The notes: generated by a model not told the origin, from the letters alone. A DNA stretch of 64,000 nt from Chryseobacterium sp. (GCF_029240215.1 NZ_JARBTK010000004.1:1-64000); one strand, 5' to 3'; positions 16,300 to 25,253 are shown, counted from the stretch's first letter. Numbers and translations are program-made.

Positions 16300-17610
16300 C
16301 TATTTCTGTCTGAAATACACTTCAATCGGAACTCCGGTGAAGCCGAATTCTTTTCTAAGTTGATTTTCTGTAAACCTTTTATACGGTTCTTTTACATACT
16401 GAGGCAAGTTACAGAAAAATACAAATTGTGGCGATGGTGTCGGAAGCTGTACACAATATTTAATCTTGATAAACTTTCCTTTGTTGGCAGGTGGTGGTGT
16501 GCGTTCGAAGATCGGAAGCATTACTTCATTTAATTTTGAAGTTTTGATCTTCTTCTTGCGGTCTTCATAAACAACCATTGCCATTTCAACTGCTTTTAAA
16601 ATTCTCTGTTTCGTCAAAGCTGAAACAAAAAGAATCGGAATATCGCTGAACTGACCGATTTTATCTCTGATTGATTTTTCGAAATCTCTTACGGTATTTG
16701 TTGTTTTATCTTCAACCAAATCCCATTTGTTGACAACGATCACAATTCCTTTTCTGTTTTTCTGAGCAAGACCGAAGATATTCATATCCTGAGATTCCCA
16801 TCCTAAAGTCGCATCAACCATAATGATCACGACATCAGAAAATTCGATTGAACGGATAGACCTCATTACAGAATAAAATTCCAAATCTTCATTTACTTTA
16901 GACTTACGACGCATTCCTGCAGTGTCGACCAAAACAAACTCGTGTCCGAATTTATTGTAAAGCGTCTGAATACTGTCTCTTGTAGTACCGGCAACATCGG
17001 TTACGATATTTCTGTCCGCATCAAGCAAAGCATTCGTCAAAGTAGATTTCCCTACGTTTGGACGACCTGCAATAGTGATTTTCGGCAGACCTTCGAACGG
17101 ATCTTTATAATCTGTAGTTGGAAAATCATTAACTACATCATCAAGAATCTCACCTGTTCCAGAGCCTGTAGCAGATGATAATGTATAATATTTTTCGATT
17201 CCTAACTGATAAAATTCCGTAGCAGCCAATTCTTCTTTAGCAGAATCTACTTTATTAATAACAATATAAACCGGTTTTTTTGCTCTTCTCAACATCTCAT
17301 GAATCTCGTAGTCTGTGTCTGTAAGACCTTCTTCTACGTTCATCATGAAAATAATTGACGTCGCTTCGTCAATCGCTAGCTGTACCTGTTTTGAAATTTC
17401 TTCCTGAAAAACATCTTCGCTGTTTACTTCATAACCACCTGTATCAATGACGGTGAAGTCTACCCCATTCCAGTCAGATTTTCCGTAATGACGGTCTCTA
17501 GTAACTCCGGAAGTCGAGTCTACAATAGCTTCTCTTCTTTCTAGTAAACGATTAAAAAGTGTGGATTTTCCTACGTTGGGACGCCCAACGATTGCAACAA
17601 TATTTGACAT
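16300..17610 (-). CDS. der: Ribosome biogenesis GTPase Der
   Basis: This 436 aa protein carries two tandem GTPase domains and a C-terminal KH-like domain. Each GTPase has GRPNVGKST (about 8-16 and 182-190), a DTxG (DTGG, DTAG) and an NKxD (NKVD, NKWD). Der acts in 50S subunit maturation. The gene is monocistronic with a strong terminator. A TATCTTTG -7-like box lies at 17701-17694, about 84 bp before the start, but lacks a clear -33 TTG. Confidence 0.95.
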   Translation of the reverse strand: MSNIVAIVGRPNVGKSTLFNRLLERREAIVDSTSGVTRDRHYGKSDWNGVDFTVIDTGGYEVNSEDVFQEEISKQVQLAIDEATSIIFMMNVEEGLTDTDYEIHEMLRRAKKPVYIVINKVDSAKEELAATEFYQLGIEKYYTLSSATGSGTGEILDDVVNDFPTTDYKDPFEGLPKITIAGRPNVGKSTLTNALLDADRNIVTDVAGTTRDSIQTLYNKFGHEFVLVDTAGMRRKSKVNEDLEFYSVMRSIRSIEFSDVVIIMVDATLGWESQDMNIFGLAQKNRKGIVIVVNKWDLVEDKTTNTVRDFEKSIRDKIGQFSDIPILFVSALTKQRILKAVEMAMVVYEDRKKKIKTSKLNEVMLPIFERTPPPANKGKFIKIKYCVQLPTPSPQFVFFCNLPQYVKEPYKRFTENQLRKEFGFTGVPIEVYFRQK

Positions 17611-17836
17611 AAAAAATGTTTAATAACCCATGAGATTGCACTCAGGATCAGATTATCAATGAGTTACTCCAACTATTGGAGCCCAATTTTTTGCAAAGAT
17701 AAGGTTTATTATTTAGAAATCTAAAAGCGTTTTTTTCCAAATATCTAATTCACAAATCTATACTCAATATTTTTTCATAAATTTATAGCTAGGCATGAGA
17801 TCTGGTTTAATCAATATCCAACTTATTAATTTAGTT

Positions 17837-18295
17837 ATGAAAAAAATACTTATTATATTGCTGGTTGCGTTTGTCATCATTCAGTTTTTTCCTATCGACA
17901 AAACCAATCCTCCTGTAAACAAAGGAATGGATTTTTTGAGAATTAAAAACACTCCGGAAAATATCGCAAAGACCATCAATACTTCGTGCTATGATTGTCA
18001 TTCAAATGAAACGAAATATCCTTGGTATTCCAGCATTGCTCCGTCTTCCTGGTTTTTAAAGAACAATATCAACGAAGGCAGAAAGCATTTAAATTTCTCT
18101 ACGTTTGCAATGTATGAACCTAAAAGACAAATACACAAAATGGAAGAATGTATTGAAATGATTGAAAAGAAAGAAATGCCTTTAGAATCATATTACATCG
18201 GACATCAAGATGCTAAACTGACTGATCAGCAAAGGAAAGAACTTGTTACTTATTTTAAGAAACAAATAGAAGATACCAAGATAAAAATGCAATAA
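17837..18295 (+). CDS. Haem-binding domain protein (single CxxCH)
   Basis: The 152 aa exported protein has an N-terminal membrane anchor or signal (MKKILIILLVAFVIIQF) and a haem-binding domain with CYDCHSNETKYPWYS, including one c-type haem attachment site CxxCH (near residue 42). The motif CYDCHS...YPWYS is characteristic of the haem-binding domain family found in Bacteroidota. I start at ATG 17837; the longer frame from 17795 adds residues before the signal. It lies 9 bp upstream of the DCC-family gene, so the two are probably co-transcribed. Confidence 0.75.
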   Translation: MKKILIILLVAFVIIQFFPIDKTNPPVNKGMDFLRIKNTPENIAKTINTSCYDCHSNETKYPWYSSIAPSSWFLKNNINEGRKHLNFSTFAMYEPKRQIHKMEECIEMIEKKEMPLESYYIGHQDAKLTDQQRKELVTYFKKQIEDTKIKMQ

Positions 18296-18304
18296 AAAAA
18301 CATC

Positions 18305-18718
18305 ATGCAGGAAAACTGGAACGATAAACATATCGTATTTTTTGACGGTGAGTGCGGCGTCTGTAATTTTTGGGTTCAATGGATTCTGGAAAGGGATAAA
18401 AACGACCAATTTATGTTTGCTTCTCTGCAATCAGGATTCGGTCAGAAGTTTCTTTCTGAAAGAGGTTTAGAAACCAAGCAATTCAACACCCTATATCTCT
18501 GGAAACCCAAAAGCTACTATTTTACAAAATCTCAGGCCGTTTTAAAAATAGCTAATTTACTTGGCGGAATTTACAAACTTTCGGCAATGGGGAAAATATT
18601 TCCGTCTTTTTTTAGAGATAAAGTTTATGATAAAATTTCGGAAAACAGGATGAAACTTGCAAACCAGAAATGTTATTTGCCGACACCTCATCAGAGAAAG
18701 AAATTTATTGAGATTTAA
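18305..18718 (+). CDS. DCC-family thiol-disulfide oxidoreductase-like protein (DUF393)
   Basis: The 137 aa protein begins with the signature FFDGECGVCNFWVQW (about 12-26), containing the DxxCxxC motif of the DUF393 (DCC) family, related to thioredoxin-like folds. There is no signal peptide. It directly follows the haem-binding protein gene with a 9-bp gap, which suggests a redox partnership but does not show it. Confidence 0.8.
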   Translation: MQENWNDKHIVFFDGECGVCNFWVQWILERDKNDQFMFASLQSGFGQKFLSERGLETKQFNTLYLWKPKSYYFTKSQAVLKIANLLGGIYKLSAMGKIFPSFFRDKVYDKISENRMKLANQKCYLPTPHQRKKFIEI

Positions 18719-18745
18719 TTTTTTTACTAAATAATTAACCGTAGA

Positions 18746-18814
18746 GTTTGTCATTCCGAAGGAATCTAAATTATATTTAAATTACGATACTGAAATCCCT
18801 CCGGAACGACAAAC
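18746..18814. repeat. Dispersed inverted-repeat element, copy A
   Basis: About 22-bp arms (TTTGTCATTCCGAAGGAATCT and the complement-like AAATCCCTCCGGAACGACAAA) flank a short AT-rich centre. Related copies lie at 33808-33879 and 57643-57719, so this is a repeat family rather than a single terminator. Confidence 0.65.
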
Positions 18815-18826
18815 ATTATTATAAAC

Positions 18827-18853
18827 AAAGGAGAGCAAATCGCTCTCCTTTTT
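18827..18853 (-). terminator. Intrinsic terminator of amylase gene
   Basis: The stem GGAGAGC / GCTCTCC (18830-18836, 18842-18848) has a 5-nt loop, with A- and T-runs on either side so it may work on both strands. It lies just before the amylase stop codon. Confidence 0.7.
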
Positions 18854-18856
18854 CAA

Positions 18857-20290
18857 TTATTGATTTAATGACCAAACTGTATAGCTGTTTGGCGCACATT
18901 GAATTTTCACCCATTTGTCTCCCTGAGTTGTAGGATACCAAGATGAATGACCTGTAAAGTCTTTGATTTGCTGACTCGCCCAGTTTGTCTGGATCCATCT
19001 TTCCTGCCAGTTTGAAGAACTGTTGATATACACAACTAATCCAGGATTTCCGTTGTAGCCATTTCTTCTTGCGATATACTCATCATTATCGGTATAAAGA
19101 ATAGAAGTATTTCCTGTTGCTTTGTTATTGTGAATCCAGATCAGGTTATTTAGTCTTTCTTTATTTAACCATTCTTCGTAATCTCTGTAAAAAATCGTAG
19201 GATAACCTTCATGAGTTAAAATATACGCATAAGCCAGATTTTTATTATTAATGATATCCGTATCATGATTGGCTACGAATGTCACAGCTTTGTAAGGATT
19301 TCTTTTCCACATCATATCATCATTCAGAGCATTCAGATTTCCGTTATCAAAAGCTTCATCCATTTTGTAGTAAGCAGCAAAATCAAATACAGAACTGTTT
19401 GCATTATTTGCCCACCATTCCAGAGTATTCACATTAGAATCCCATAATTCTCCGACAGAAAAGCCGCCGATATTAGAATTCCATGTATTGACAACCCAAG
19501 GTCCGAAACCTTTTACGTAGTCAAATCTCCAACCGTCAAATTTCATTACATTTTTGTAATATTTTCCGACAGAATCTTCACGTTCCCAAAGCCAGTTCTG
19601 CACATAAGGATTGGCATGGCAAAGGTCAGGAAAACCTCCAAAAGCTCCTTCGTCATTATTGCCGTAAGAATTTTTGTAAAAATCATTATAGCTTCTCTGA
19701 AATTTACCTGAAGCAACGCCGGAAAAATCTGTCCACGTGTTTGTTCCCGTAAAAGGGTTTGCCTGGGATTGTCCGCCACTGTTGTGATTGATTACAATAT
19801 CGGCATAAACCTGCATGTTTTCTGCATGAGCTTTTGTAATCAATGCTTCCAGTTCAGTTCTTGATCCGAAACGGGTTTCTACACTTCCGTTTTGATTGTA
19901 ATTTCCGAAATCATAGTAATCTGTAGGATCATAACCCATTGAATAAGCACCGTTTTGCGCCTTTGAAGCCGGCGGAAGCCAAATTGCACTCATCCCCGCA
20001 TTTGACCAATCGGTGACTTTATCTTTAACGGTATTCCACCAAACCCCACCATCCGGAACGTCCCAGTAAAAGCCCTGCATCATTACTCCGCCTCCCGGAC
20101 CTGCAACGAATTTTCCATTTGCCGAAGAGGCACCTGTACTGAAAGGTCTACCATCATGAGTGGTAACATTTACCGTTTTGTCATGTACTTCAAACTGTTT
20201 AGGTGTTTCGTTGATCGTGTCATCACTATTCTGACAAGAACTGATAATGCCTAAAGCCAATAGAGAAACTAAAAAAAGTGTTTTTTTCAT
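18857..20290 (-). CDS. Lipoprotein alpha-amylase of GH13_7 (archaeal/plant) type
   Basis: This 477 aa glycoside hydrolase cleaves internal alpha-1,4-glucan bonds. A lipoprotein signal ends at Cys19 (ISSC), so it is likely membrane-anchored. Catalytic residues are Asp257 (DGWRFDYVKG), Glu281 (SVGELWDSN) and Asp343 (VANHDTD). Its blocks, such as MMQGFYWDVPDGGVWW (70-85), SMGYDPTDYYD (117-127) and MDEAFDN (310-316), match my memory of the Pyrococcus/Thermococcus extracellular alpha-amylase much better than typical bacterial GH13_5 enzymes. There is no SusC/SusD neighbour, T9SS tail or obvious starch locus. The substrate is inferred. Confidence 0.88.
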   Translation of the reverse strand: MKKTLFLVSLLALGIISSCQNSDDTINETPKQFEVHDKTVNVTTHDGRPFSTGASSANGKFVAGPGGGVMMQGFYWDVPDGGVWWNTVKDKVTDWSNAGMSAIWLPPASKAQNGAYSMGYDPTDYYDFGNYNQNGSVETRFGSRTELEALITKAHAENMQVYADIVINHNSGGQSQANPFTGTNTWTDFSGVASGKFQRSYNDFYKNSYGNNDEGAFGGFPDLCHANPYVQNWLWEREDSVGKYYKNVMKFDGWRFDYVKGFGPWVVNTWNSNIGGFSVGELWDSNVNTLEWWANNANSSVFDFAAYYKMDEAFDNGNLNALNDDMMWKRNPYKAVTFVANHDTDIINNKNLAYAYILTHEGYPTIFYRDYEEWLNKERLNNLIWIHNNKATGNTSILYTDNDEYIARRNGYNGNPGLVVYINSSSNWQERWIQTNWASQQIKDFTGHSSWYPTTQGDKWVKIQCAPNSYTVWSLNQ

Positions 20291-20465
20291 ATAAAAGGTT
20301 TTTAATTATTATACTGGCAACTAAATTACACTTTTTGCGAAATAAATTTCATAAAACACAAAATAATTTACTTTGATTTTAAAATTGGTGTATAAATTGT
20401 TGTACCATTTTTATTAAAAAAATATAAACTTTTAACTTTTTCAGGCCCCTTTTTTTATTAATCCA

Positions 20466-20473
20466 TATATTTG
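20466..20473 (+). promoter_or_regulatory. -7 element of DUF4290-murA operon
   Basis: TATATTTG is a perfect TAnnTTTG box, only 6 bp before the ATG at 20480. If used, the transcript starts at or just after the codon, giving a nearly leaderless mRNA. No clear TTG lies about 19 bp upstream. Confidence 0.35.
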
Positions 20474-20479
20474 CATATT

Positions 20480-21148
20480 ATGGAATACAATACCCAAAGA
20501 ACTCAGCTTAATATGCCGGAATACGGCAGAATCATCCAACAACTGGTTGAGCGTTGCAAAGAGCTTTCTACAAAAGAAGAAAGAAACGAAATGGCAATGG
20601 CAATCATTGATTTTATGGGTCAGAGAAACCCACAACTACGCGACGAAGAAAATTACAAACATAAACTTTGGGATCATTTATATATTTTGGCTAAACATGA
20701 TCTTGATATTGATCCCGTTTACCCTTTCCCAACCAAAGAAGAGCTTGAGGAAAAACCCAAAAGAATGGAATATCCTAAGCTTCAGGGTGATTTTAAATTT
20801 TACGGAAAAAGTATTCTTCAATTAATAGAAAAAGCAATCGAATTGGAACCGGGAGACGAAAAAGAAGCCCTGATCGAGGTAATTGCCAATAATATGAAGA
20901 AGTCTTACAATGTCTACAATAAAGAACACGTAACCGATGATGTAATTTTCCGTCATCTTAAAGAATTATCTGCAAACCGACTTGATCTGACCAATATTGA
21001 ATCTCTTGAAAAAAGCAAGATCTATTATGCAACAGCTAACCGCAATAATCTCAACAAGAACAACAATAACAGAAATCAAGGCAATACTAACAACAATTTA
21101 AACAAAAGGAGATTTACCAATAACAACAATAATAAGAATAGAAGATAA
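20480..21148 (+). CDS. DUF4290 family protein
   Basis: The 222 aa cytoplasmic protein begins MEYNTQ (the ATG at 20480; upstream TTG codons are less likely starts). Residues 1-180 are helical and charged, as in DUF4290, a Bacteroidota family of unknown function. The last 45 residues are a low-complexity tail of Asn, Arg and Lys. Its stop overlaps the murA start by one base, so the two are translationally coupled. This conserved coupling suggests a link to cell-wall precursor synthesis. Confidence 0.8.
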   Translation: MEYNTQRTQLNMPEYGRIIQQLVERCKELSTKEERNEMAMAIIDFMGQRNPQLRDEENYKHKLWDHLYILAKHDLDIDPVYPFPTKEELEEKPKRMEYPKLQGDFKFYGKSILQLIEKAIELEPGDEKEALIEVIANNMKKSYNVYNKEHVTDDVIFRHLKELSANRLDLTNIESLEKSKIYYATANRNNLNKNNNNRNQGNTNNNLNKRRFTNNNNNKNRR

Positions 21149-22455
21149 TGAGTGGGACATTTCAAATAAGAGGAGGAAAAAGACTGCAAGGTGAAATCAC
21201 TCCACAAGGGGCAAAAAATGAAGCTCTCCAAATCTTATGTGCGGTTTTGTTAACTGATGAGGAAGTAAGAATAAAAAATATTCCGGACATTCATGATGTC
21301 AACAGGCTGATTGAGATTTTGGGAGATTTCGGGGTAAAAGTGACGAAAAATGCCCACGGTGACTTTACTTTTAAGGCAGATAATGTCAATTTCGATTATA
21401 TTAAATCTAACGAATTTAAAAAAGACGGTGCAAAACTGAGAGGTTCAATCATGTTGATGGGGCCAATGTTGGCTCGTTACGGTGAAGCTTATATGCCGAC
21501 TCCGGGAGGTGACAAAATCGGAAGAAGAAGATTAGACACACACTTCCAGGGATTGGTAGAATTGGGTGCCGAATTTCATTATGATGAAAATGAATATTTC
21601 TATTCTTTAAAAGCCAAAGAACTTAACGGAAAATTTATCCTTCTTGAAGAAGCTTCCGTAACAGGAACTGCTAATATTGTAATGGCAGCAGCTTTAGCAA
21701 AAGGAAAAACAAGAATATACAACGCAGCATGCGAACCTTATCTGCAACAGCTTTGCAAAATGCTGAACAGAATGGGAGCTCAAATTTCAGGAATCGGTTC
21801 AAACTTACTGACGATTGAAGGAGTTACTCATTTAAACGGTACAGAACACACAATGCTTCCTGACATGGTAGAAATTGGCTCGTGGATTGGTCTTGCAGCC
21901 ATGACGAAATCTGAGATCACCATCAAAAACGTCAACTGGAATCAACTTGGTGTTATTCCAAATACATTCAGAAAACTGGGAATTGAGCTTGAGCAAAGCG
22001 GGGATGATATTTACATTCCTTCCCAGGAACATTATAAAATTCAGAAATTTATCGACGGATCTATTCTTACAATTTCCGATGCGCCTTGGCCAGGCTTTAC
22101 ACCAGATTTATTATCAATTATTTTGGTAGTGGCAACACAGGCAAAAGGAAGTATTTTGGTACATCAGAAAATGTTTGAATCAAGATTATTCTTTGTTGAT
22201 AAACTGATCGATATGGGAGCACAAATTATCCTTTGTGATCCACACAGAGCAACCGTTATCGGTTTGAATCAGGAATCACCACTTCGTGGAACTACAATGG
22301 TTTCTCCGGACATCAGAGCAGGAAATGCACTTCTGATTGCTGCACTTTCTGCAGAAGGAAAATCAATTATTCACAATATTGAGCAGATTGACAGAGGTTA
22401 CGAAAATATCGACGGAAGACTGAAAGCGATCGGAGCTGATATTGAGAGAATTTAA
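21148..22455 (+). CDS. murA: UDP-N-acetylglucosamine 1-carboxyvinyltransferase, Asp-type
   Basis: This 435 aa enzyme transfers enolpyruvate from PEP to UDP-GlcNAc, the first committed step of peptidoglycan synthesis. The catalytic-loop segment reads TPGGDKIGRRRLD (118-130). The residue equivalent to E. coli Cys115 is therefore Asp122 (codon 21511-21513). Cys-to-Asp MurA keeps activity but cannot be alkylated by fosfomycin, as known for Mycobacterium and Chlamydia. Other motifs are conserved: KNEALQ near residue 23, RGSIMLMGP near 98 and PDMVEIGSW. It is coupled to the DUF4290 gene upstream and followed by a strong terminator. Confidence 0.95.
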   Translation: MSGTFQIRGGKRLQGEITPQGAKNEALQILCAVLLTDEEVRIKNIPDIHDVNRLIEILGDFGVKVTKNAHGDFTFKADNVNFDYIKSNEFKKDGAKLRGSIMLMGPMLARYGEAYMPTPGGDKIGRRRLDTHFQGLVELGAEFHYDENEYFYSLKAKELNGKFILLEEASVTGTANIVMAAALAKGKTRIYNAACEPYLQQLCKMLNRMGAQISGIGSNLLTIEGVTHLNGTEHTMLPDMVEIGSWIGLAAMTKSEITIKNVNWNQLGVIPNTFRKLGIELEQSGDDIYIPSQEHYKIQKFIDGSILTISDAPWPGFTPDLLSIILVVATQAKGSILVHQKMFESRLFFVDKLIDMGAQIILCDPHRATVIGLNQESPLRGTTMVSPDIRAGNALLIAALSAEGKSIIHNIEQIDRGYENIDGRLKAIGADIERI

Positions 22456-22487
22456 GATTTAATTGAGATTAAATTTAAATACAGATA

Positions 22488-22527
22488 AAAAAGCGTTCAG
22501 AAAATAAATTCTGAACGCTTTTTATTT
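22488..22527 (+). terminator. Intrinsic terminator of murA
   Basis: A perfect 13-bp stem (AAAAAGCGTTCAG / CTGAACGCTTTTT) with a 10-nt loop lies 32 bp past the murA stop. Confidence 0.85.
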
Positions 22528-22558
22528 ATACTAATCAATGAATATGAATGGCTTGGTT

Positions 22559-24511
22559 TTACCAACCACCACCGCCACCGCCACCGCCACCGCCGCCGGA
22601 GAAACCTCCTCCACCCGATCCTGAACCGGAACTGCTTCCTGAACTTGAAGGTTCTGTTGCTGCAGATTGTATAGAATTGGTTAGGCTGGAATTGAGAATA
22701 CTTACCATTGCAAAATGATTCATAGATGAGCCAACATACCAGTTGCTTTGATATTCGTATGACATTTTTTTGAGCAAATCATCGAATTTCTTACCCCAAA
22801 TATCATCTACACCCAAAACCATTGCAAAAGGCAAAAGTTTTTCGAAAGACTGCGGAGTCATTTCGGGTGGATTATGAAATTTGATCTGTTCGTTTTCCGC
22901 TGCTCCCATGTACATTTTAAAACCTTCAATGAGAGATTTTTTTCTGAGTTTTTCTTCTGAAGGACGTTTAATTAAAAACTGATAAATCACCAAAGACATA
23001 AAACTCAAAATGATAAAAATATAGCAAACATTAAAGTTATTGTCAATCGTAAAATCGCTTTCATTATGAATAAGTATTCCTAAAACGACAAATGCGACGA
23101 CCGGAAAAACCAAGAACAATTTAAATAAACCGGGATAGAATTTAAATAAAACAATCGCAAGACCAAAAGCCACCGTTAAAATCACGAGAAGGACAAGCCC
23201 TAAAAACACTTTTTCAAATTCGGGGAAAATTCTGAAACTCAGGAAAAGTCCGAGAAAATAAACAAATAAAATGGCAAGAATGGGAATTATTAATTTTTTG
23301 GAATTATTCCCTTCATTCAATAACGGATCATATTGAAATTTAAGAGCTGACTGAAAACTTCTGACAGCACTTTCAACTTTAGAACTGTACTCTCCGTCAA
23401 ATGTAACGCTGTCTTTACCACTTGTAAAAAGGCTATTCATCAAACCAATTTCTTCTTTTGGTAAAATTTGATCAGGTTCTTTCAGTTTTTTAACCGTAAA
23501 CATTTTAGATTTAAACAAACCTAAAATACCCGAATCTTCACCTTCGATAATCTGAACATATCCTTTAATGGCTAAATTCACCAAAGCCGCCGTGAGAAAT
23601 TTATTTTTAAAATTTTCATTCTGAATATATCCCAAAGAAGCCGGTGAAAGATCATCAGGAGAATTGAACTGCGGATAAACAATCGGTTTTTCTGGATCGA
23701 CACCATATTTTTTCCATGTTGAATAATAATAAAGCAGCAATCCTAAAAAGATGACAATTCCTGCAATCAAAATTCCGAATTTCTCGAGAAAAGTTGGCGG
23801 CGGTGGCGGAATCATCACTCCTTTTTTGAAACCGACAGCAACCGTCAAACCTTCACCGGAACCAAGATCTTTTGCGCTCCATTCAATAGAATGTTCTGAC
23901 AAAACTTTGGCTGTACAATCCTGAGAATTACTTCCGTAAGAACCTTTATAACATGAATTCTGTAAAATTCCTGCACCTTCAGGAAGATTGATCCTTGCTG
24001 AAATACTGTCAACAGGAAAATCCCAATCATTTCCGTTGACATTCCAATACAACTCGTCATATTTTGGGAAAAAACCGATCTGCTTTTCTGTGGTATATTG
24101 TATTTCGTAATCGTAATCTCCAGGACTTAGAATGACATCTTTGTTTCCGACATAAATTTTAAGAAAACCATCTTCGTATTCTTCATGAAAATCTTCGTCG
24201 ACACCATTTTTCTTTACAGAATTCACATTATATTGTACTTTCTGAGTGGTATTATTAAGATTTCTAGTCAGCGGAAGTGAACGAAAAATCCCTCTTTTGA
24301 TTTTATCTCCAAGACTGTGTACTTTTATTTTTTCGGTAACATTCAGCCCTGAATTTTTATCAACATCAATATTTGCATGAAAATTAATAATCCTTTCAGA
24401 ACCTTCATTAAAATTGACTGATTCTGAACTTACAGCTTCTGCTCCTTCTGCTTCCTGAGCATAATTAAAAGAAAATATAACGAGAAAAAGAAATGCTAAA
24501 ATCTTTTTCAT
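22559..24511 (-). CDS. DUF2207 membrane protein with poly-Gly tail
   Basis: This 650 aa protein has a signal peptide (1-18), a periplasmic beta-rich DUF2207 domain (about 35-230), one transmembrane helix near 245-265, and further helices around 400-500. The end is Ser/Gly-rich with a run of eleven Gly and a final Trp. It lies 3 bp downstream of the lemA-like gene. DUF2207/LemA pairs are widespread and uncharacterised. The glycine tail is typical of this family (including TPM-like relatives) and may be flexible or unstructured. Confidence 0.85.
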   Translation of the reverse strand: MKKILAFLFLVIFSFNYAQEAEGAEAVSSESVNFNEGSERIINFHANIDVDKNSGLNVTEKIKVHSLGDKIKRGIFRSLPLTRNLNNTTQKVQYNVNSVKKNGVDEDFHEEYEDGFLKIYVGNKDVILSPGDYDYEIQYTTEKQIGFFPKYDELYWNVNGNDWDFPVDSISARINLPEGAGILQNSCYKGSYGSNSQDCTAKVLSEHSIEWSAKDLGSGEGLTVAVGFKKGVMIPPPPPTFLEKFGILIAGIVIFLGLLLYYYSTWKKYGVDPEKPIVYPQFNSPDDLSPASLGYIQNENFKNKFLTAALVNLAIKGYVQIIEGEDSGILGLFKSKMFTVKKLKEPDQILPKEEIGLMNSLFTSGKDSVTFDGEYSSKVESAVRSFQSALKFQYDPLLNEGNNSKKLIIPILAILFVYFLGLFLSFRIFPEFEKVFLGLVLLVILTVAFGLAIVLFKFYPGLFKLFLVFPVVAFVVLGILIHNESDFTIDNNFNVCYIFIILSFMSLVIYQFLIKRPSEEKLRKKSLIEGFKMYMGAAENEQIKFHNPPEMTPQSFEKLLPFAMVLGVDDIWGKKFDDLLKKMSYEYQSNWYVGSSMNHFAMVSILNSSLTNSIQSAATEPSSSGSSSGSGSGGGGFSGGGGGGGGGGGW

Positions 24512-24514
24512 TCT

Positions 24515-25069
24515 TTAAAATTTTACTGTTGGAACTTCTCTCTCTGCAATATTTTCCAGCTCAAAAAATTTAGCTTTTTCAAATTTGTACATATTTGCAA
24601 CGATATTACTTGGGAAAGATTCTACCAGAGTATTATTTTCTCTAACCGTACCATTGTAATATCTTCTTGATTTTTCGATATCGTTTTCAATGGAACTCAA
24701 TTCTGCCTGTAATTGCTGGAAATTTGTATTCGCTTTCAAATCCGGATATTGCTCTGCAACGGCAAATAAATTCACCATCGCCTGGTTCAGATTTTTCTCC
24801 GCCGCTTCTTTGCCTTCTACAGAATCTGCTCCTACAGCAAGATTTCTGGCTCTTGTCACATTTTCTAATGTCTCTCTTTCGTGTGTAGCGTAACCTTTCA
24901 CCGTTTCAACCAAATTCGGGATTAAATCATGACGCTTTTTTAACATCACATCTATACTACTCCATCCCTCCTGAACGAGGTTTTTAAGTTTTACGAGACG
25001 GTTATAAATGGAAACTCCATACAGCACCGCAATTATTAAAATACCAAGAACAACAATAAGTATAACCAT
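24515..25069 (-). CDS. LemA family protein
   Basis: This 184 aa protein has an N-terminal transmembrane helix (about 2-20) followed by a helical domain with the LemA motifs WSSIDVMLKKRHDLIPNLV (about 41-59) and RRYYNGTVREN near 138. LemA proteins sit in the inner membrane with their C-terminal helical domain outside or in the periplasm. The gene is immediately upstream of the DUF2207 gene (3 bp apart). The function of the pair is unknown. Confidence 0.9.
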   Translation of the reverse strand: MVILIVVLGILIIAVLYGVSIYNRLVKLKNLVQEGWSSIDVMLKKRHDLIPNLVETVKGYATHERETLENVTRARNLAVGADSVEGKEAAEKNLNQAMVNLFAVAEQYPDLKANTNFQQLQAELSSIENDIEKSRRYYNGTVRENNTLVESFPSNIVANMYKFEKAKFFELENIAEREVPTVKF

Positions 25070-25130
25070 AATTTTGTAATTTATTTTAGTTAAAAATAAT
25101 CTTTTTCTCGGATAATTGAATAAAAATATC

Positions 25131-25180
25131 TATTCTACTTTTGCCTTGAAGCAAAAGGTAGCAAAAATTCAAGACTGAGA
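25131..25180. repeat. Possible dispersed intergenic repeat before lemA-like gene
   Basis: CTACTTTTGC and GCAAAAGGTAG form a near-perfect stem with loop CTTGAA, followed by GCAAAAATTCAAGACTGA. From memory, similar sequence occurs in many Bacteroidota intergenic regions. I cannot confirm that here and see no second copy in this window. Confidence 0.35.
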
Positions 25181-25203
25181 ACTCGATTTAATTTTCAAAT
25201 AAT

Positions 25204-25232
25204 AAAAAAAGCGCTCAATAAATTGAACGCCC
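25204..25232 (-). terminator. Intrinsic terminator of NIL-domain gene
   Basis: The stem GCGCTCAAT / ATTGAACGC (25211-25219, 25222-25230) is followed by a U-run on the minus strand. It lies 22 bp past the stop of the NIL-domain gene. Confidence 0.65.
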
Positions 25233-25253
25233 TCAACTATATGGACTTACAGC

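Noticed and set aside
22559..22640. Gly-rich repeat at the end of the DUF2207 protein as a repeat artefact
   Set aside because: The poly-Gly/Ser tail with a final Trp is typical of this protein family and is in frame.
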